Origin: Yponomeuta sedellus
Taxonomy: Eukaryota > Arthropoda > Insecta > Lepidoptera > Yponomeutidae
Reading direction: 5' to 3'
DNA length: 64,000 nt
Assembly (NCBI GenBank): GCA_934045075.1
Contig: OW203727.1
Location: forward strand, 11,323,501-11,387,500
Part shown: positions 1 to 11,057 of the stretch, in pieces
How the letters are laid out: every line of letters starts with the position of its first letter
Position numbering within the stretch: the stretch's first letter is position 1
The notes under the pieces: generated by a model
Told to the model about the DNA's origin: nothing
Databases searched by the model: none
What the model saw: only the letters and a program-made list of their open reading frames with translations
Position numbers and translations under genes: made by a program

Positions 1-470
1 GTGACTCAGTAAAACGATAAAATTTAAAGGTCCATCTGTTCTGTTTACATGCTTTAAATCGTTATATTATTTTATTTCCTAAATGAATTTTAGTTTATTG
101 GTTTATTTTCTTTATTTCGACAATGGACATGTCTCGGTAAATCATAAATATTTTTACTGATATACTTGTTTGATATAGTCATAGGTACCACCTGCCTGCA
201 TAAAAAAATTATGTCGTACGATATTTTATATTTTTTAGCTAGTATATTTTTATAAATATATTTTTATATTCTATAAATATATTTTTATAAAAATATATGC
301 TAAATATATTTTTTAGCTAGTATAATGAATATGGTCTAATGGTGTTAAACTATCTAGAATATTTGCAAAGGAAACGACAGATTTTTTTCTTTATTATCCT
401 TACATAAATTGTCTGTTTTTTATGTAGCCTAAAAACGCTCCACTGCACCTAGTTATTTCATGTTAACGAT
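1..470. other. AT-rich intergenic DNA, no gene seen
   Basis: Very AT-rich. The phrase 'attttttagctagtata' occurs twice (about 229-246 and 306-323) around an AT-only stretch. No coding signal recognised. Confidence 0.5.
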
Positions 471-912
471 TGTAGGTGGGGACTGGAATAGTCACGAATT
501 ATCTCTTCGACCTGAACGGCGCTCAGCTTTCGACATCTCCAGAGTAGAATTCTTCGTGCTTGCATTGCTGGGCCCAGTCTTCGGTCTCGCTAATTACTTA
601 GAATAAGGACTTGTAAATGGGAACATAAATGGTCTGAGCCTTCAGCCGCGGCCTGTACAAAGGCGCGACAGGTTTCCTCCTAACAGCAACTTTAAGTAAC
701 TGTCGCGGCCTTCGGCCGCGCTAATAGTCTCCATTTGGCATCAGCGTAAATAGAGCTCAGCATTTGGAATCGCCGTGGGAGAATTCCTCTAGCCCGCTTC
801 ACAGCCTTCGGCCGTGCCGCGACCTGTATTGAGCTCGGCCTTCAACCTCGTCGCGGCAAGTTTCCTCGCACCCGCATGATGGGGCTCGGCCTCCGGCCTG
901 GCGTAGTTATTT
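471..912. repeat. GC-rich segment with recurring GGCCTTCGGCC-type palindromes
   Basis: This block is clearly richer in G+C than its surroundings. It repeats a self-complementary theme: 'cgcggccttcggccgcg' at 704-720 (perfect stem), 'gccttcggccg' near 804, 'ctcggcctccggcc' near 884 and looser versions at 640 and 835. No open reading frame of note covers it. It is most likely part of an unclassified interspersed repeat; a related stretch lies at 1801-1905. Confidence 0.45.
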
Positions 913-1800
913 AGAGTTGTGGCATGGGCATGGAGACATACAAAATCTTGGTTTTCTGAATGCCAAAATATTACCGGTATTAAAATAAAACTATAACAAA
1001 TTCATCTTGAGGTGGCCCCCTAAAGCATTAAAAATTTTTACTGAATATTTAGGTGTAGATAAGCAATCTTTGGTCTCACAAGTGAACAGGAAACCTAACA
1101 CAAAATCATAATCTTATTTTCGGAGGAAACGAGATAAAATTCGTTAAGATGAATAGAGCTAGAATTTTTTTAAATTTCATGGGTCCTACGATACGAGGTC
1201 ACGGAGGATCCGTCTTCGGTTACCAGTGAGAGCGTTCAAATATTTTTTTATCATTTATTGTGTCTTCTTTGAACCCAGCTTGTCTGACTATGACCGCACA
1301 GGGGAAAAGGAGTTACATGCTACGCTTTATATATTTTGTTCAGTTAGTTTTGGTCTAAGTGTCAGTAGGAAAGTAATATCAGTGTTAAGAAATTAATTAT
1401 TTTTTCTCAAACATGCTCGGAAATGTTTGTGTTATTACCATGAAATAAAGCCACAAAGTTTCTCTTTTATGGCTCCCGCCTCACTTTACTGGCCTAAGCC
1501 AGTAAAGTAAGTATGAAAATCCATTACCGTCCGCTGCTCTAACTTTTTAAATTTACTTACTAAAATTAAACTGACCAAGGAAAAATTACATACAGCCAAC
1601 CACCTACTAAGTTATGTAAGCATACTTGCAAGATTAAAAAAAAAACAATCTATGGTATTGGTTTTTGTGCGGTTCTCAAATATGTTAGTGTATTTAAAAA
1701 ATAAAAAAGGCGGCAAACTAAACTATTATTTCTTAATTACCTAGTAATTATTTTAATATTAATATTTCCTCGCATTGTTTGAGAAAAGCATTATACAATC

Positions 1801-1905
1801 CTCGGCCGGAACAGGGATTGCAGGACTCGTTCTAGACGGCCTCGTCTACGACTCGTCTATCCCAAACTCGTCCAGCAATCCCTTACTTCTCGGCCTCTGC
1901 AGTAA
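1801..1905. repeat. Second GC-rich segment related to 471-912
   Basis: Carries 'cctcggccgg', repeated 'ctcgtc' words (gactcgt, ctcgtct, ctcgtcc) and 'ctcggcctc', the same vocabulary as 471-912. Both segments sit in AT-rich DNA. The rest of 912-1960 holds no recognisable gene. Confidence 0.3.
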
Positions 1906-2095
1906 TGTATTATTACCCCCTATGAGGTTGATATTTCCTTAATTAATGAGAATAACGAATGGCGTAGAAAGAAATAAACACTTTATAGGCACTATTTCTT
2001 TCAGCACTTATACCGTTTCTATAGACGGTTTGTTTACGTGTAGAGCAAAGCTGATATTATGTAAATTTATACATGTACTAGAATAAATATATGCC

Positions 2096-2112
2096 AGCGC
2101 CATCTAGTGGCT
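2096..2112 (+). promoter_or_regulatory. CTCF-like motif, copy 1
   Basis: Reads 'agcgccatctagtggct'. It resembles the conserved CTCF insulator consensus (AGCGCCMYCTRSTGG-type). It is embedded in a repeat, so it may be a repeat-borne sequence with no insulator role. Similarity of motif is seen; binding is inference. Confidence 0.35.
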
Positions 2113-2687
2113 AAAAGTGGTACTGTAGGACAGGGTTTCAGCAGACAAGAAGAGAAACGTTGTTTCAGCACGACAGCACGTACTTAGGGATCTATTTATT
2201 GAAGCAATATGAAACTTACTAAGGATTACGGATTAGTAACTGTACTACTCGCACCACAGCGCAAAGCGAGGTATATTACCTACGTCACTAGTAGTGCCAA
2301 TTATTAGTGGACTGTCAGTATTGGTCGAAGTGATTGGTCGAGATCTCAAATACTTTCCAATTTTGTTTAATATTATGTAGGGCCTTCGGACAAAACCATA
2401 CCGCAATTTAGAACAGTGAATATTATTTGTGTTGCGTTTGTTCTCTATTAATGCTGATTTTATGTAATCAACGACACCCGCAAAATACTCTTTTAAATAC
2501 TTTGCACGTGTTAGGCGTAGTTAAACAAAATTATATTTTTTAATTAAATGAATGATCTAGAAGGATCAAACCACTTTTTAGGGATTATTTCTTTCCGCAT
2601 TTGTACCGATTCTTTAAATGGTTTGTTTAGATGTAGACCAAAGCCGAAATTATGTAAACACATGTATTAGAATAAATAAAATATAGC

Positions 2688-2704
2688 AGCGCCATCAAGT
2701 GGCT
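2688..2704 (+). promoter_or_regulatory. CTCF-like motif, copy 2 (one substitution)
   Basis: Reads 'agcgccatcaagtggct', one base different from the copies at 2096 and 2879, at the equivalent position of the second repeat unit. Confidence 0.25.
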
Positions 2705-2878
2705 AAAAGTGGTACTTTAATTGCTTAGAAGTAAATGTTATTTTTTGTTCCGTTGGTTCTCTATTAATGCTGATTTTATGTAACCTACGTCATCCGCAAA
2801 ATTCTGTTTTAAATATTTCACACCTGTTGGGGGTAGTTCAATAAAATTAGTATTCGAATTCAATAAACTAAATATAAC

Positions 2879-2895
2879 AGCGCCATCTAGTGGCT
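2879..2895 (+). promoter_or_regulatory. CTCF-like motif, copy 3
   Basis: Reads 'agcgccatctagtggct', identical to the motif at 2096-2112, in the third partial repeat unit. Confidence 0.35.
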
Positions 2896-3077
2896 CCTAG
2901 CTGTACTTTAACGAAGCTTCTTAACGAATTTTATTTTTCGTCACGGTTCTGATCGCATAATTAAGATTTTATATAGCCTATGACACCCGCGCAAGGATGC
3001 CGAATCGAATGACACCTTGTTTAACAAAATCTGACCATTGGTTAAGGAGTTATGAGGGAACATAGAATCGGACATAC

Positions 3078-3079
<2 letters not shown>

Positions 3080-3108
<29 letters not shown>

Positions 3109-3112
3109 CATA
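3080..3112. repeat. (CATA)n microsatellite
   Basis: About eight uninterrupted tetranucleotide units. Confidence 0.95.
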
Positions 3113-3176
3113 CGCACTAAACACATTACCCTCCTTTTGGGCTTCGCTGCAGTCGGGTAAAAATAGTTTTCACAGA

Positions 3177-3375
3177 CGGCCTCTGTGGCGCAGCGGTAGT
3201 GCATTTGCCTACTAAACGAGAGGTCTCGAGTTCGAACCCCGGCTGGGGAAAAAAACACCAGGTCTTGGATTTTTACATGTTTGTGATGTCGCTCTTTTTG
3301 GTACCCACGACAAAGGGTATCCTAGTGTGGGACCAGAAGCAATGTATATTATGCCTGTTTGTAAATGTAAAAATA
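3177..3375 (+). mobile_element. tRNA-derived SINE, family C
   Basis: The head is tRNA-like, with box A 'tggcgcagcggtag' and box B 'gagttcgaacccc'. It is followed by a conserved body ('caggtcttgga', 'tttgtgatgtcg', 'tatcctagtgtggga', 'cagaagcaatgta'). The same head and body recur at 17143-17345, and the body is inverted at 17036-17141, so this is a SINE and not a tRNA gene. Confidence 0.85.
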
Positions 3376-3561
3376 TTATATATCATATTAATATTAGTTG
3401 TTAAGAGTTTTCATATATTGTATGGAACCAGGCGTTACTTTGCGGAAATCCATAATAGCATTCAAATGTGAAAATTGCTTTGCTTAAATTCAACAACTTT
3501 GAAATATCGAAAATAAATATCAGTTGCCGCATAGAACATGTTGATACTGGCTCTAGTGACT

Positions 3562-3708
3562 ATGAACCGGTTTCTGAATTGAGAATTTCACTAAGTAAAT
3601 ACTTAAGTAACGTTCTGTCACGCTCTTTTCTAGGAAATCCGTAGAGACAGCACTACAGTTAACTATTTACTTAGCGAAATTACCAATTTTGAAACTGGCC
3701 CTATAGCT
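3562..3708. mobile_element. Short inverted-repeat MITE
   Basis: Ends are 'ccggtttctgaattgag' and an inverted 'ttttgaaactggcc'. The interior, 'cgttctgtcacgctctt', is shared with a second copy at 28628-28748. No coding content. Target-site duplication not resolved. Confidence 0.6.
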
Positions 3709-3744
3709 ATATCAGCTGATTTTTTTTAATATTTCGTGGTTGCT

Positions 3745-3985
3745 TCTATAGTCCGTCCCAGGCGGACATACATCGACTAAATAGGGGATGTATTAGCAAA
3801 GGGGAAGATAAAACGTACCCGGAACGGGCGTGCGTACATGCAACAACTTATGAACGTTGATGAAGCGAAGGTGATCTGTCAGGATCGTGGCAAGTGGCAG
3901 TCCCTGGTCTCTGCCTACCCCTTTGGGCTACAGGCGTGAGGTTATTATGTATGTATGGTATATTTATGTATGTATGCATGCTCCC
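3745..3985 (+). mobile_element. 3' end of LINE (same family as 5628-6960)
   Basis: The text 'gaacgttgatgaagcgaagg' and the surrounding 200 bp match the end of the reverse-transcriptase ORF at 6840-6935. It then runs to 'tctgcctacccctttgggct', 'caggcgtgaggtta' and a TATG-rich tail. It is a 5'-truncated copy. The shared tail lets other remnants be recognised at 36479, 44385, 48020 and 50398. Confidence 0.8.
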
Positions 3986-4644
3986 ATAATAATCTTGGCT
4001 CCAAAACTTAGATTAGCTGGTAGATAATGCAAAGTAGCATTAAGCTCGCTTATGTGCAAATTTTTTTATGCAATATTTTTTTTTTAATAATAATAAAGAA
4101 TTGAATAATCCGGATCTTCCTGAAACACTTTTATAAAATGTGAGTCGTAATCTTGTTTTGGAAATGACATGGAGCCGTTAAAACCATCATAATTCCGCTT
4201 TAATTAGTCCTGATAATAAAAAGTATCAAGTTTACGTAGTATCTTGAAAAAAAAAGGTTTAATATTAGTAGAAATGAGGAAAAAGTAGGTACCGGAAAGT
4301 GAGACCTGATGGTGTTATATTTTTTTGGAAAAAGGAAGTGATAACTCTTATCTTTGTTTTTTGACCAAATGTTACTTACCTAAAATATAAAATTGTAGTA
4401 TTTTTCTACAAGACATTGTTTCAATTATTCCAAGCTACTTTTAGGCTCATCCATTTTTTTGAAAAGCACCAGCATTTTTCTCTTTTATCTCCTATCTTTT
4501 TTTTCTCTTTTTAATTGTTTTTCGTCTCTCACCCGCCTTTTGCAAGATTGAGGGGCTCCCGGAACGTGGTGCACTAAGAAATTGCCTACTTTGCTTATCG
4601 GCATTCGGCACTGCATAATCCACGTCAACGCGAATTCCGAATAA
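3986..4644. other. No gene or clear repeat seen
   Basis: AT-rich, with poly-T tracts around 4078 and 4495. No plausible coding region or recognisable element. Confidence 0.4.
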
Positions 4645-5106
4645 GGCTGGGCGCATGCTACGCATGCGCATGGACGCAGGCGACGCAGCACAGCGCAGTA
4701 CAGTTCAGGCCGGGGCAGTTGAGGCAGACAAAGCCCCCACCGCATGCTGCAGCGCAACTATTCACTCTATTCCTTGGCAATTCACCCATAATAACTGTTT
4801 CAATGTATAGTTTTAATAGTCTGGATGATTTGTATCATACAAACAAGGTTCACAGCGAACTAATTCAATTAAATGTTCTGTCATTGCAACAAAATTGTTA
4901 GTAAACACGCCTTGACGGCACGCGTCGTGCAGAAATCTGTGCCGGCACTACAACGAGACGCAGAGCAGGGCAGACACATGTCTGCTTCGCACGTGCCTGC
5001 GCCGCACGCAGCGTACGTAGCTCAATGACATTCCATGCTTTACATCATCTGCGCTGCCCTGCGCTGTACTGTGCTGCGTCGCCTGCGTCTCAGCATACAC
5101 TCAGCC
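4645..5106. mobile_element. MITE, PIF/Harbinger-type (TAA target duplication)
   Basis: Terminal inverted repeats start 'ggctgggcgcatgc' on the left and end 'cactcagcc' on the right. Each side is flanked by TAA (4642-4644 and 5107-5109). Long subterminal inverted segments contain 'acgcaggcgacgcagcacag'. A second copy at 40583-40952 has the same ends and TAA flanks, with its middle reversed. A TAA duplication is typical of the PIF/Harbinger superfamily; no transposase is present. Confidence 0.8.
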
Positions 5107-5577
5107 TAAGAACTCCCCATCATATATATCCAAAGGCTAAGAGACGGTGGAAGTGTAGGCTGCATTATAAATGTCATTAGAGGCAAGAGGTGAGAGGTGT
5201 CGCGGGTGCCGACGCATTAATGAGGTTGACAACTTGTGACCCCTCTCCTCTCAGCAACTAGAATTATTAGAAGGCCAACCGAGAGCAACATTGGCCGTCG
5301 CGCGTCGTGATGTATTATAGCTATACATAAGTGGGTGGGTGCAATACACAATTGGGTGAGACCCATAGAATATAGGTCCATAAGAATAGCCCTAGCATAA
5401 GAAAATGGTGGAGAGTGCCTTAGATGGTGGTTTCTCAAACTACACTAACCTGCAAAACTAAGTTTTAATTTTGTTTTAAACAGCAATAAAAAAAATTAGC
5501 CATGTCTTAAAAGAAGGTAACTACTAGGGAGATTTAATACGCAATTTTTTTTTATTAAATTTCTCTCGAGTTCTTTT

Positions 5578-5642
5578 TATCTGGGGTACGGCCATCTTAG
5601 TGCCGCTTTATCTGGGGGACGGCCGTCGTAGTGCCGCTTTAT
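5578..5642. repeat. 33-bp tandem duplication
   Basis: 'tatctggggtacggccatct' with its continuation, and a second version 'tatctgggggacggccgtcg', each end in 'tagtgccgcttta'. It lies at the 5' edge of the recognisable LINE reverse transcriptase. Confidence 0.75.
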
Positions 5643-6960
5643 AAAGGCAAAGGGTCTCAGCAGGTGTGCAAAAACTACTGCGGCATGAGCCTTCTCAGCA
5701 TTGTCGGCAAACTTTATGCAAATGTGTTGATTGAAAAACTACTACTGGATGTGACTGAAGAAAAGATATGGGATGTTCAAGCGGGTTTTAGAAAGGGAAT
5801 GGGATGCTTGGATCAAATCTTCTCCTTGAGACGTGTGGTGGAAAAGTTCTTGGGCAAAAGTCAAAGGGTTTTCTGTGCGTTCGTAGACCTGGAGAAGGCT
5901 TATGATAGAGTTGTGAGGAATGACTTGTGGTCGGCACTGTCTGTGTATGGGGTGGACAGCATCTTGCTGCGAGCTCTGAAGTCTCTCTATCAAGACTCCA
6001 GGGCTTGAGTTAGAATTAATGGGGCGTATACTGACTGGTTTAGCATCCGCAAGGGTGTGAGACAGGGTTGTGTCGCATCCCCGTGGTTGTTCAATTTATT
6101 CATGGATAGTTGCCTGACTGATCTGAAAGAATGTGGGATAAGGATTGGTGAGCTACTTGTGAAATGCTTCTTGTACGCCGATGATCAAGTGTTGTTTGCA
6201 TCGTCGGTCGAAGATTTGCAGACACAAGTCACGGTAATGGATGAGGCTTTTAAAAGGAAAGGTATGAACATGAATGTGAGTAAGACGAAAGTACTGGTCT
6301 TTGAAAAAGATATTGAAATGACTGAGTGCAAGATAACGATTAGAGGCGAAAGAGTGGAGCAAGTAAAAGAATTTGTCTATTTGGGGAGCCTGTTTACGAG
6401 GGATGGAAAGTGTGAAGGTGATATAGAAAGAAGAGTAAAAGCGGCCGTGCCTTGCACTCCATTGTGTGCAGCCGAAACATCTCCAAAAGAGCTAGATTGG
6501 CTATTCATAGTGGCATGCTGGTCCCAACACTTAGGTATGGTAGCGAGACTTGGGTGTGGCAAAAGAAGCAAGAAAGTAGAATTAATGCAGTTGAAATGAG
6601 GTCCTTGAGAAGTATTTGTAGTGTTACTTTGAATGACAGGATACGCAATAGTCTGATTAGAGAACGTTGTGGACTGAAAGAGGACGTAGTGACTAGAATT
6701 GAAAAAGGAATGTTGCGTTGGTTTGGACATGTGGAGAGGATGAAAGAAGAAAGATTGACGAAACAAATATATATTGCGAATGTGAAGGGAAGGGCTGGTA
6801 AGGGACGTCCCAGACGAACTTACATCGACCAAATAGGGGATGTGTTAGCAAAGGGAAAGATAAAAAGTACCCGGAACCGGCGTGCGTGCATGCAACGACT
6901 TATGAACGTTGATGAAGCGAAGGTGATCTGTCAGGAACAGATCAGACTGACAGGAACGTG
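5628..6960 (+). pseudogene. Broken non-LTR retrotransposon ORF2 (reverse transcriptase)
   Basis: Encodes the middle and end of a LINE polyprotein that copies its own RNA at the target site. The first block contains VDLEKAYDRV (about 5884-5913) and the QAGFRKGMG region. After an in-frame TGA at 6006-6008, a second block continues with RKGVRQGCVASPW and the catalytic FLYADDQVLFA (about 6168-6200). Near 6440 the frame shifts. The third block, from about 6452, carries SETWVWQKK, LRWFGHVERM and GKGRPRRTYIDQIGDV, the C-terminal region typical of insect endonuclease-reverse transcriptases. The N-terminal endonuclease is missing. One stop and one frameshift show it is dead. The 3' end runs into TATG-rich sequence near 6962. 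It probably belongs to an RTE-like or related clade; the clade is inferred. Confidence 0.9.
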
Positions 6961-7059
6961 TTATGTATGTAAGTATGTATGTTCTTTTTATTTCGAAAGT
7001 ATATCTTGTGCACCTGAAAAGTTATTGCAATTTTAAAAGTGTGATACTTAGATAGATAG

Positions 7060-7185
7060 ATATCTAGAGAACAGTTTATTGTACCTAAAAATGGAAATTA
7101 CACAGATATTTCTTAACCCAAGAGTACAGACGGCGGCCTTATCACTAAAAGTGATCTCTTCCAGACAACCTTTGGATGAACTGGA
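7060..7185 (-). mobile_element. LINE 3' tail (fragment)
   Basis: 'agtttattgtacc', 'cggcggccttatcac' and 'gatctcttccagacaacc' are shared with 11905-12010, 30185-30312 and, inverted, 53520-53612. On the minus strand the tail ends in a poly-A-addition-like 'caataaact'. Class is inferred from position and recurrence. The stretch 7190-7950 contains no gene that I can support. Confidence 0.55.
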
Positions 7186-7956
7186 CTAATATAGGTATTA
7201 GAGAAGGAAGTAGATGTACAAAAAACATAGAAAATGATAATTTGTTTTGCAGGCAAGTGTATTTTATGCCATGGTCTGGTTACTATTCCCCTCTTTTTTA
7301 ACTTTTATTCTGGTGCAAAAATAGACAAATCATGCAACTCATTTTGATGGTCAAAACGGAGTTTAAAATATACACTCATCAGTAATGTACATGGTGTAAA
7401 TGACTAAAGCTCATTTAAAACGTAGATAACTGAGATCGATGCGGGCCGGGCGCTTACCCAATAAAATAAAAACCTTGGGACTCTTTATCACTACATGAGC
7501 CACTCCTAGCAAGCCGCTCGGTTTTAACGAGGAACCGCGCAGATGGGGGCATCAGAGGCTCCCCTACTTCTAAAGCCGCGTTTACACGACCTTAGTACGC
7601 ACGGAGAGTGATTAATCTTACTAACTAAAAACTGAAGGCGACTCTGACGGTAGTATACAATACACACATCACGGATTGCAAAAGGTATCTCTGTTCCTGC
7701 CAAAAACAACCCGGAATGTATTGCCATGAAGAATACAAGCTTTATGAAATATGTTTATCATAGAAATATTAAGAGGAAAGACTATGGAGAGTTTGGTCAG
7801 GGACATGAAAACCATACATTTCACAAACACTTTTCATAAAAATCACAGCTTCATAAAACCCCAAAACCACTAACGTTTTGCCGCTACTTCACTTTTGCTA
7901 TTGAGTTTCTACTATTGGTGCCATTTTGTTTTTGCAATGTCATCATAGTCAGCTAA

Positions 7957-8306
7957 AGCGAAGGGCTTGTGACCTAGTGGAACCGAGTAATTGGAATCAA
8001 TCACTACGGTTAAGCAACAACAGGCACGGTCAGGTGCTGGATGGGTGACCATCCCGTGACTACCGCTAGTGACATTTCTTCCGAGCGCTTCCGTGCTTCG
8101 CAAGACACGTTAAATCGTTAGTGCCGACTGTCAATGTCAGAGGCCTTATGGGCGGCTTGATAACTTCTGACAGTGAGGCCCGCCGGTGTCTTACAATCCT
8201 CCACCAACTCGGACCTGGCCTCCGTGGTGGAGTATGGCCTAACCTTCCTGCGATGCAGGAAGAGGCCCGTTCCCCAGTAGTGGGAACGTACAATGGGTTG
8301 ATATCA
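7957..8306 (+). mobile_element. 5S rRNA-derived SINE, copy 1
   Basis: Near-complete copy in the sense direction. The head contains 'ggttaagcaacaacaggc' and 'ggatgggtgacc', matching the internal promoter region of 5S rRNA (box A, intermediate element and box C, TTAAGCA...GATGGGTGACCG). An approximately 260-bp body ends '...gtgggaacgtacaatgggttgat'. Short open frames across it are accidental. Confidence 0.8.
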
Positions 8307-8570
8307 GCTAAGGCGAGTAGAGCACGGTTCGAGTGCAGAAAAATGGGCCGTTTTTATCGGAGTGTACAAAGATTGTCCGTACAATTATAGGGTACGAGTA
8401 ACATTTTAGTAGCTAAAAGAGTTAGGTCACAAGATGCGAGTGTTCCAAGATCGTGAAACCCGGCGTATCCCGGAGAATCGTTGGTTCACAAAAATGAGGC
8501 AATGCAGTGTATTTATAAGAGTTAAGATATTCGATTTCTATGGCTTCACTTTTTATACGTATGTGTGTCT

Positions 8571-8936
8571 TCGTTATCAACCCTTGTATGTCCCCACTGC
8601 TGGGGCACGAGTCACTTCCTGCATCGCAGAAAGGTTAGGCCATACTCCACCACGGGGGCCAAGTCCGGTTTGGTGGAGGATTGTAAGACAGTGGCAGGCC
8701 TTACTGTCGGAAGTTATCAAGCCTCCCATAAGGCCTCTGACATGGCTTAACGACTGCCATTATATGACAGCCGGCACCTACGGTTTAACGTGCCTTGCGA
8801 AGCACAGAAGCGCTTGGAAAAATGCCACTAGCGGTAGTCACGGGACGCTCACCCATCCTGTACCTGACCGCGCCTATTGTTGCTTAACCAAGTGATTGAT
8901 TCCAATCGCTCGGTTCGCCTAGGCCACGAGCGCTTC
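8571..8936 (-). mobile_element. 5S rRNA-derived SINE, copy 2
   Basis: Full-length reverse copy: starts 'cgttatcaacccttgta' (3' end of the element), finishes 'ccacgagcgcttc' (5' end). The 5S-like block lies at about 8840-8900. Confidence 0.8.
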
Positions 8937-9229
8937 GATGTGTGTCATACCTATGTGAATAAATTATTTATCTATCTATTTCATCCGGCTTGTGTATTTC
9001 ACTCGGTATTTAATTTAGGTGCCCGGTGCCGGATCGCCACCCACCACAAAATTGGAAAACGTTGCCTTCGATCAATATGGTCACTTTTGTTCGTAAGTGC
9101 TTATGGATGACGCGCTCTATTCCTTTCGATCGATCTAGCTTGACGGTTATCACTAAACTATATTATGTAAATATATTAAAGACAGACATGTAAATCTAAT
9201 TTATTGTATCGCTATTGTTTTGACCTGGG

Positions 9230-9375
9230 TAAGTCTATTAACATATATAAAAATAGCTGCTCCCGCAAATGTTATTTTTCCATATTATAAGCCTACTTCC
9301 TATTCTCAGGCCTTGAAAATATACACAAAAATCTCACATAAATCGGTGAAGCCGTTTAGGAGGAGCTAGATAACA
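9230..9375. repeat. Fragment of an interspersed repeat
   Basis: Contains 'aaatcggtgaagccgtttag', a phrase common in insect repeat tails. Class not determined. Confidence 0.4.
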
Positions 9376-9427
9376 CATGAGATTTTTATTTAGATATCCA
9401 ACTTCATACAGTTAACCAACGAACCCG

Positions 9428-9545
9428 GAAAAAATGCCACTAGCGGTAGTCAAGGGACGGTCACCCATCCTGCATCTGACCGCGCCTGTTGATGCTTAAC
9501 TCGAGTGATTGATTCCAATCACTCGGCTGGGCCACAAGCGCCTGA
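9428..9545 (-). mobile_element. 5S rRNA-derived SINE, head fragment
   Basis: Only the 5S-like promoter end is present ('ggtcacccatcctgcatc' to 'ggccacaagcgcc'). Confidence 0.7.
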
Positions 9546-9655
9546 GCGAGTATCAACATGCTAGGAGTCACCTTATCTCTAAGGCAGTTTATTGTGTTTT
9601 TACACGAAAATTTATATTTAATGAAAATTTAAAGAACTGAGTAATACATGTTCGT

Positions 9656-9708
9656 GTGCGTAGTGTGTTTGTGTATGTGTGTGTGTGTGCGTGCGTGTAT
9701 GTGTGTAA
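9656..9708. repeat. (GT)n-rich microsatellite
   Basis: Imperfect GT run with ATGT and GCGT interruptions. It creates a spurious open frame on the plus strand. No gene is seen from 9710 to 10010. Confidence 0.85.
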
Positions 9709-10011
9709 AGAAAGCCTACAAGATGTCTATTTTGGGACATTTCTGTTTAGGATTTCTTATTAGTTCTGAAACGATGGAAACTATTAATAATGTTCTCAAT
9801 CTGTTCCCAACTGTTACTACGGTCACACTAGACGTTTTGATTAGCGAGACGTTCTGCGTAATGCCTAGCAGTTCGCAGTCATTCGTTTGTAATAATTACA
9901 AACAATATTTTCTGCTATCGATAAACGTTCAACCTCTTATCACCATTGGCCCAGTGCAGCTCACCTCTAGTATTGGGGCAGTGTCAAATGTGACCCAATA
10001 TGCATTCGTCG

Positions 10012-10258
10012 TCGTCAGGCTATACTAGTCCACTGCTGGACAAAGCCCTCCCCTAAAGAGCGCCACGTTGTGCTATCATAGGGGGTAATGCCCATAATCC
10101 CCACGATGGGCATGCGGGTTGGGGAACACAGTTGGGTGGAATTGTGCTGCAGGAGGCGCTGCTGCCCACCCCCCGGTTTGTGTCCCTTAGTCGCCTTTTA
10201 CGACACCCGCGGGGAGAATTGGGTTGGTGCTATTCTCTAGGCCGACACCACACAGCAG
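10012..10258 (-). mobile_element. RTE-tail retroposon
   Basis: Minus-sense copy of a short element whose 3' end encodes W-R-S-L-G-E-G-Y-V-Q-Q-W-T in intact copies and finishes with a (GAC)n-like tail ('gtcgtcgtcaggctatacta' here). The 5' part ('ttttacgacacccgcgggga', 'ggttggtgctattct') is a widely repeated module. It is either a truncated RTE-type LINE or a SINE that borrows its tail. Confidence 0.7.
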
Positions 10259-10475
10259 TGTGGTGTATATGCATTAAGTAAGTTAACCTTGCGCTATGGC
10301 GCTTATTAGAGGAGGGCTATGTCCAGCAGTGGAAGAATTGGGTTGGTGCTATTCTCTAGGCCGACACCACACAGCAGTGTGGTGCATATGCATTCGGGCC
10401 TCGTAATTTAACCTTGCGCTATGGCGCTTATTAGGGGAGGGCTATGTCCAGCAGTGGACTAATATAGCCTGAAGA
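10216..10475 (+). repeat. Tandem duplication (about 120 bp) of an RTE-tail module
   Basis: The block from 'gaattgggttggtgctattc' to 'gtccagcagtgga' occurs at about 10216-10334 and again at about 10335-10460. The second copy continues to 'ctaatatagcctga' and an (AAG)n tail at 10475-10490. Confidence 0.75.
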
Positions 10476-10738
10476 AGAAGAAGAAGAAGAATTTGACAGA
10501 GGACTGAAGGAGTTCCTGGAAATTATATTATTACCAGTTGCAATGCCTGGACAGTTTAACTACCTATTCACATGGTCACCTACATACACAAATATATTTA
10601 TTAAGTGCCCCCAATGGATTAAAAATCATAACTAGTTTTATAATAATTATATTCTTTTTAATGCACTAACCCGTACTAAGGACAATTAAAAAAAACACCT
10701 ATTTATTTATTTTATTATTATTATTATTTTATTTTGAG

Positions 10739-10850
10739 TCGCCCATTAGCTCAGTTGGAAAGAGCGCTGACACGGATAGCCAGAGGTCGCTGGTTCGAGT
10801 CCCGGGATGGGTGGAATTTTTAGCCTCTAAATAGGTTGGTTTTTAAAAAT
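10739..10850 (+). mobile_element. tRNA-derived SINE, family A (partial)
   Basis: tRNA-like head 'gcccattagctcagttgg' to 'ggttcgagtcccgggat', followed by the family-A tail 'gcctctaaatagg'. Upstream (10640-10690) is another family-A end, 'aatgcactaacccg'. The anticodon loop lacks U33, so it is not a functional tRNA gene. Confidence 0.85.
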
Positions 10851-11057
10851 AGTTTTATTTGTTTTTGTTTTATTTTATTGTTTATTGGAAAACCAACAGC
10901 TTATACTCCAGGTACTTTTACAAAGAATGAGATGAATTAGATTTAAAACCAATAACAGGTTTTCGCTGACAATCAGAAAGAATAACATTAGAATTTACAT
11001 AACAAAATTATCTTAATGTAGTTAACATATTCATTTTTTTGTGTATTTTACGTACTT

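Larger units (their letters stand above)
1975..3000. repeat. Three degenerate copies of a roughly 300-bp repeat
   Basis: Two blocks recur in order. The first runs from 'tatttctttc.gca' through 'ggtttgttta' to 'cagcgccatc'; the second runs from 'tctctattaatgctgatttt' to a 'cgtagtt/ggtagtt' stretch. Copies start near 1985, 2580 and (partial) 2865. They are diverged by substitutions and indels, so the array is old. It encodes nothing recognisable. Confidence 0.6.

Noticed and set aside
8434..8895. 153-residue open frame
   Set aside because: It runs across the inverse of a 5S-SINE. The same peptide-like string appears at every SINE copy (39010, 60019) and reflects shared non-coding sequence.
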